The notes under the pieces were generated by a model, which ran no database searches, had not been told where the DNA came from, and saw nothing but the letters and a program-made list of their open reading frames with translations. From positions 1 to 6,434 of the forward strand of contig CAKUJN010000107.1 of NCBI GenBank assembly GCA_934661735.1: a stretch of 6,434 bases of DNA. The letters run 5' to 3'. Of the stretch, positions 5,702-6,434 are shown piece by piece; the stretch's first letter is position 1; each line of letters opens with the position of its first letter. Source of the DNA: an uncultured Oscillospiraceae bacterium (GTDB lineage Bacteria > Bacillota > Clostridia > Oscillospirales > Oscillospiraceae). Both the position numbers and the translations under genes were made by a program.

Positions 5702-5728
5702 GTAGGGGCGGGCGACTCTGTCCGCCCG
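5702..5728 (+). repeat. REP-like element, CGGGCG class
   Basis: GTAG (5702-5705) directly abuts GGGCGG (5706-5711), which pairs with CCGCCC (5722-5727) across a 10-nt loop. An overlapping alternative pairing is CGGGCG/CGCCCG (5709-5714 with 5723-5728). An identical copy is at 6024-6050 in the same orientation. Confidence 0.7.
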
Positions 5729-5789
5729 TCTGTCCGGTTGGCACCGGAGTGCCGAATTTGCGGCAACACCGCAACCGTTGCTTCGCAGA

Positions 5790-5821
5790 CCCACTTTTTC
5801 TGCCTTGCCAGAAAAAGTAGG
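5790..5821. repeat. Long hairpin within repeat copy B
   Basis: The arms 5790-5802 and 5809-5821 pair over 13 positions with one mismatch (5792/5819), around a 6-nt loop CCTTGC. It is the inverted counterpart of the hairpin at 30-61. The loop differs while the arms are kept, which suggests the structure itself is conserved. Confidence 0.8.
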
Positions 5822-6023
5822 CAAAAAGAGACGCTGGAGAACGATTTATGGCGCTTACGCGCAGATTCTCTTCAGCGCCCTGTTCGGGCGCAGGACTGCT
5901 ATTTTCCAGATAGCTTACGGTTCCGACAAATGTACCACACGCAGTCGCGGATAGCTGACATCAGGTTTTGGTTCTGCTCATTTCCGGAATACTCGACCAA
6001 CTGTGCTCATCTACTGCGATCTT

Positions 6024-6050
6024 GTAGGGGCGGGCGACTCTGTCCGCCCG
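6024..6050 (+). repeat. REP-like element, CGGGCG class (second copy)
   Basis: GTAG (6024-6027) abuts the stem GGGCGG (6028-6033) with CCGCCC (6044-6049). It is identical in sequence to 5702-5728. It closes the right end of copy B and faces the oppositely oriented element at 6105-6130. Confidence 0.7.
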
Positions 6051-6104
6051 CGCAGTGCGCAACCGTTTTAACGGAAATCTGCGGCGAATTCGTCGGTTCC
6101 TAAC

Positions 6105-6130
6105 GGGCCGATGTGGGCATCGGCCCCTAC
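6105..6130 (-). repeat. REP-like element, CCGATG class (second copy)
   Basis: On the minus strand GTAG (6130-6127) abuts a perfect 9-bp stem (6126-6118 with 6113-6105) with loop CCCA. It is identical to 124-149. It lies only 54 nt from the oppositely oriented CGGGCG element at 6024-6050, so the two form a head-to-head pair like a BIME. Confidence 0.7.
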
Positions 6131-6379
6131 AACATGCTGTGCAATATCGTAATCGGCCGAGTATTCCGGAAATGAGTAGAACCGAAATTGATGCAGTCTG
6201 CCTGTGACTGCGTGTAGTACATTTGTCGGAAGTGAAGGCTATCGGGAAAGTTACAGCCTTGCGCCCGAAGAGGGCGTTCAGGCCGCGGAGCGGCCAAAAA
6301 ATCGCGCGCGTCAGCGCGCAATATGGCGCGTCCTCGGCGCCTCTTTTCTCCCCATTCTTTTCTGGCAAGACAGATGGAA

Positions 6380-6414
6380 CCAAATTGCAAACCAGCGAAG
6401 CGTTTGCAATTTGG
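6380..6414. repeat. Perfect 13-bp hairpin specific to copy C
   Basis: CCAAATTGCAAAC (6380-6392) and GTTTGCAATTTGG (6402-6414) are exact inverted repeats around a 9-nt loop, CAGCGAAGC. Nothing equivalent exists at this place in copies A or B. No T-tract follows on either strand, so it is not an intrinsic terminator. Confidence 0.8.
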
Positions 6415-6434
6415 AGAGGACGAGCAACGGAACG

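Larger units (their letters stand above)
5688..6050 (+). repeat. Interspersed palindromic repeat, copy B
   Basis: This is the most complete copy. In order it holds CTGCACAGCAG (5688-5698), a GTAG hairpin (5702-5728), a CCGG/CACCGG and GCGG/CCGC module (5731-5775), TTGCTTCGCAGAC, the long hairpin 5790-5821 (one mismatch), CAAAAAGAGACGC, and a GCGCCC-TGTTC-GGGCGC hairpin (5875-5891). Two conserved blocks follow (5921-5946 and 5970-5995), then a second GTAG hairpin (6024-6050). The first 160 nt match copy A inverted; the stretch 5804-6030 matches copy C inverted. Spacing between the conserved blocks differs by 1 nt between B and C, so they are not a conserved reading frame. No transposase is encoded. 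Confidence 0.8.
6105..6434 (-). repeat. Interspersed palindromic repeat, copy C (runs to window edge)
   Basis: Read on the minus strand it parallels copy B from the GTAG hairpin outward: conserved blocks 6183-6158 and 6231-6206 (each 25 of 26 identical to B), the hairpin GCGCCC-GAAGA-GGGCG (6261-6276), and a degenerate form of the long-hairpin region at 6350-6372. It also has extra hairpins absent from B: GGCCGC-GGA-GCGGCC (6281-6295), GCGCGC-GTCA-GCGCGC (6304-6319) and 6380-6414. The last bases resemble the GTTGCTTCG part of B, so the copy probably continues past the edge. No gene is supported here. Confidence 0.75.

Noticed and set aside
5269..5820. 183-codon plus-strand frame downstream of the Nudix gene
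   Set aside because: It is Arg/Pro/Ala-rich, reads through a strong terminator and two repeat hairpins, and has no ribosome-binding site.
1..6050. Composite transposon made by copies A and B
   Set aside because: No transposase, no visible target duplication, and additional copies (C) lie outside the bracket. Interspersed repeats are a simpler reading.
5651..6103. 150-codon plus-strand frame through repeat copy B
   Set aside because: It resembles the minus-strand translation of copy C over a short stretch (FPDSL.FRQMY.TQS), but the next conserved nucleotide block is shifted by 1 nt. The conservation is therefore at DNA or RNA level, not protein.
5961..6383. 140-codon minus-strand frame through repeat copy C
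   Set aside because: It lies wholly in the repeat and its hairpins, has no ribosome-binding site, and is Cys/Arg-rich without a recognisable domain.
1..6434. CRISPR array
   Set aside because: The repeats are palindromic modules in mixed orientation with irregular spacing. There is no run of equal-length spacers and no cas gene.

Overview
The window is GC-rich and bacterial. Its Shine-Dalgarno sites are strong (GGAGG, AAGGAG, GGGAGGTGG). It uses TTG and ATG starts, has GAAA-capped intrinsic terminators and sigma-A-like promoters, and carries a DUF1538 / PII-type gene pair. Together these suggest a high-GC Firmicute of class Clostridia, probably a gut Oscillospirales-like organism. That placement is an inference from style and gene content, not from a marker gene.

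Layout, left to right. (1) 1-225: an interspersed repeat (copy A, minus orientation) built of short palindromes, running off the left edge. (2) 226-1641: dihydrolipoyl dehydrogenase on the minus strand, with its own terminator and promoter, standing alone. (3) 1900-4097: a plus-strand operon of two translationally coupled genes, an internally duplicated DUF1538 membrane protein followed by a soluble protein with two PII-like halves, closed by a strong terminator at 4119-4145. (4) 4201-4383: a 48-residue helical protein on the minus strand with its own terminator. (5) 4566-5209: a Nudix hydrolase of the ADP-ribose pyrophosphatase type on the minus strand. (6) 5210-5687: no convincing gene, but a run of stem-loops on the plus strand ends in a strong terminator that serves no visible gene, so this is a possible non-coding RNA. 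(7) 5688-6434: two more copies of the repeat (B plus, C minus) facing each other as a long imperfect inverted repeat.

How the genes work together. The only clear functional unit is the DUF1538-PII pair. A polytopic membrane protein followed at once by a PII-type protein resembles AmtB-GlnK or SbtA-SbtB, in which the soluble trimer gates or senses for the transporter. Both partners are duplicated: two homologous halves in the membrane protein and two PII-like halves in the regulator. The ligand and the transported substrate, if any, cannot be read from the sequence. lpd and the Nudix hydrolase are housekeeping enzymes of NAD / lipoyl metabolism, with no sign of a shared transcript.

The most unusual non-coding content is the repeat family. 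Its modules include a GTAG tetranucleotide directly abutting a hairpin, as in REP elements handled by RAYT transposases, plus further stem-loops and two well-conserved 26-nt blocks. Copies A and B are inverted relative to each other and bracket the whole gene block.
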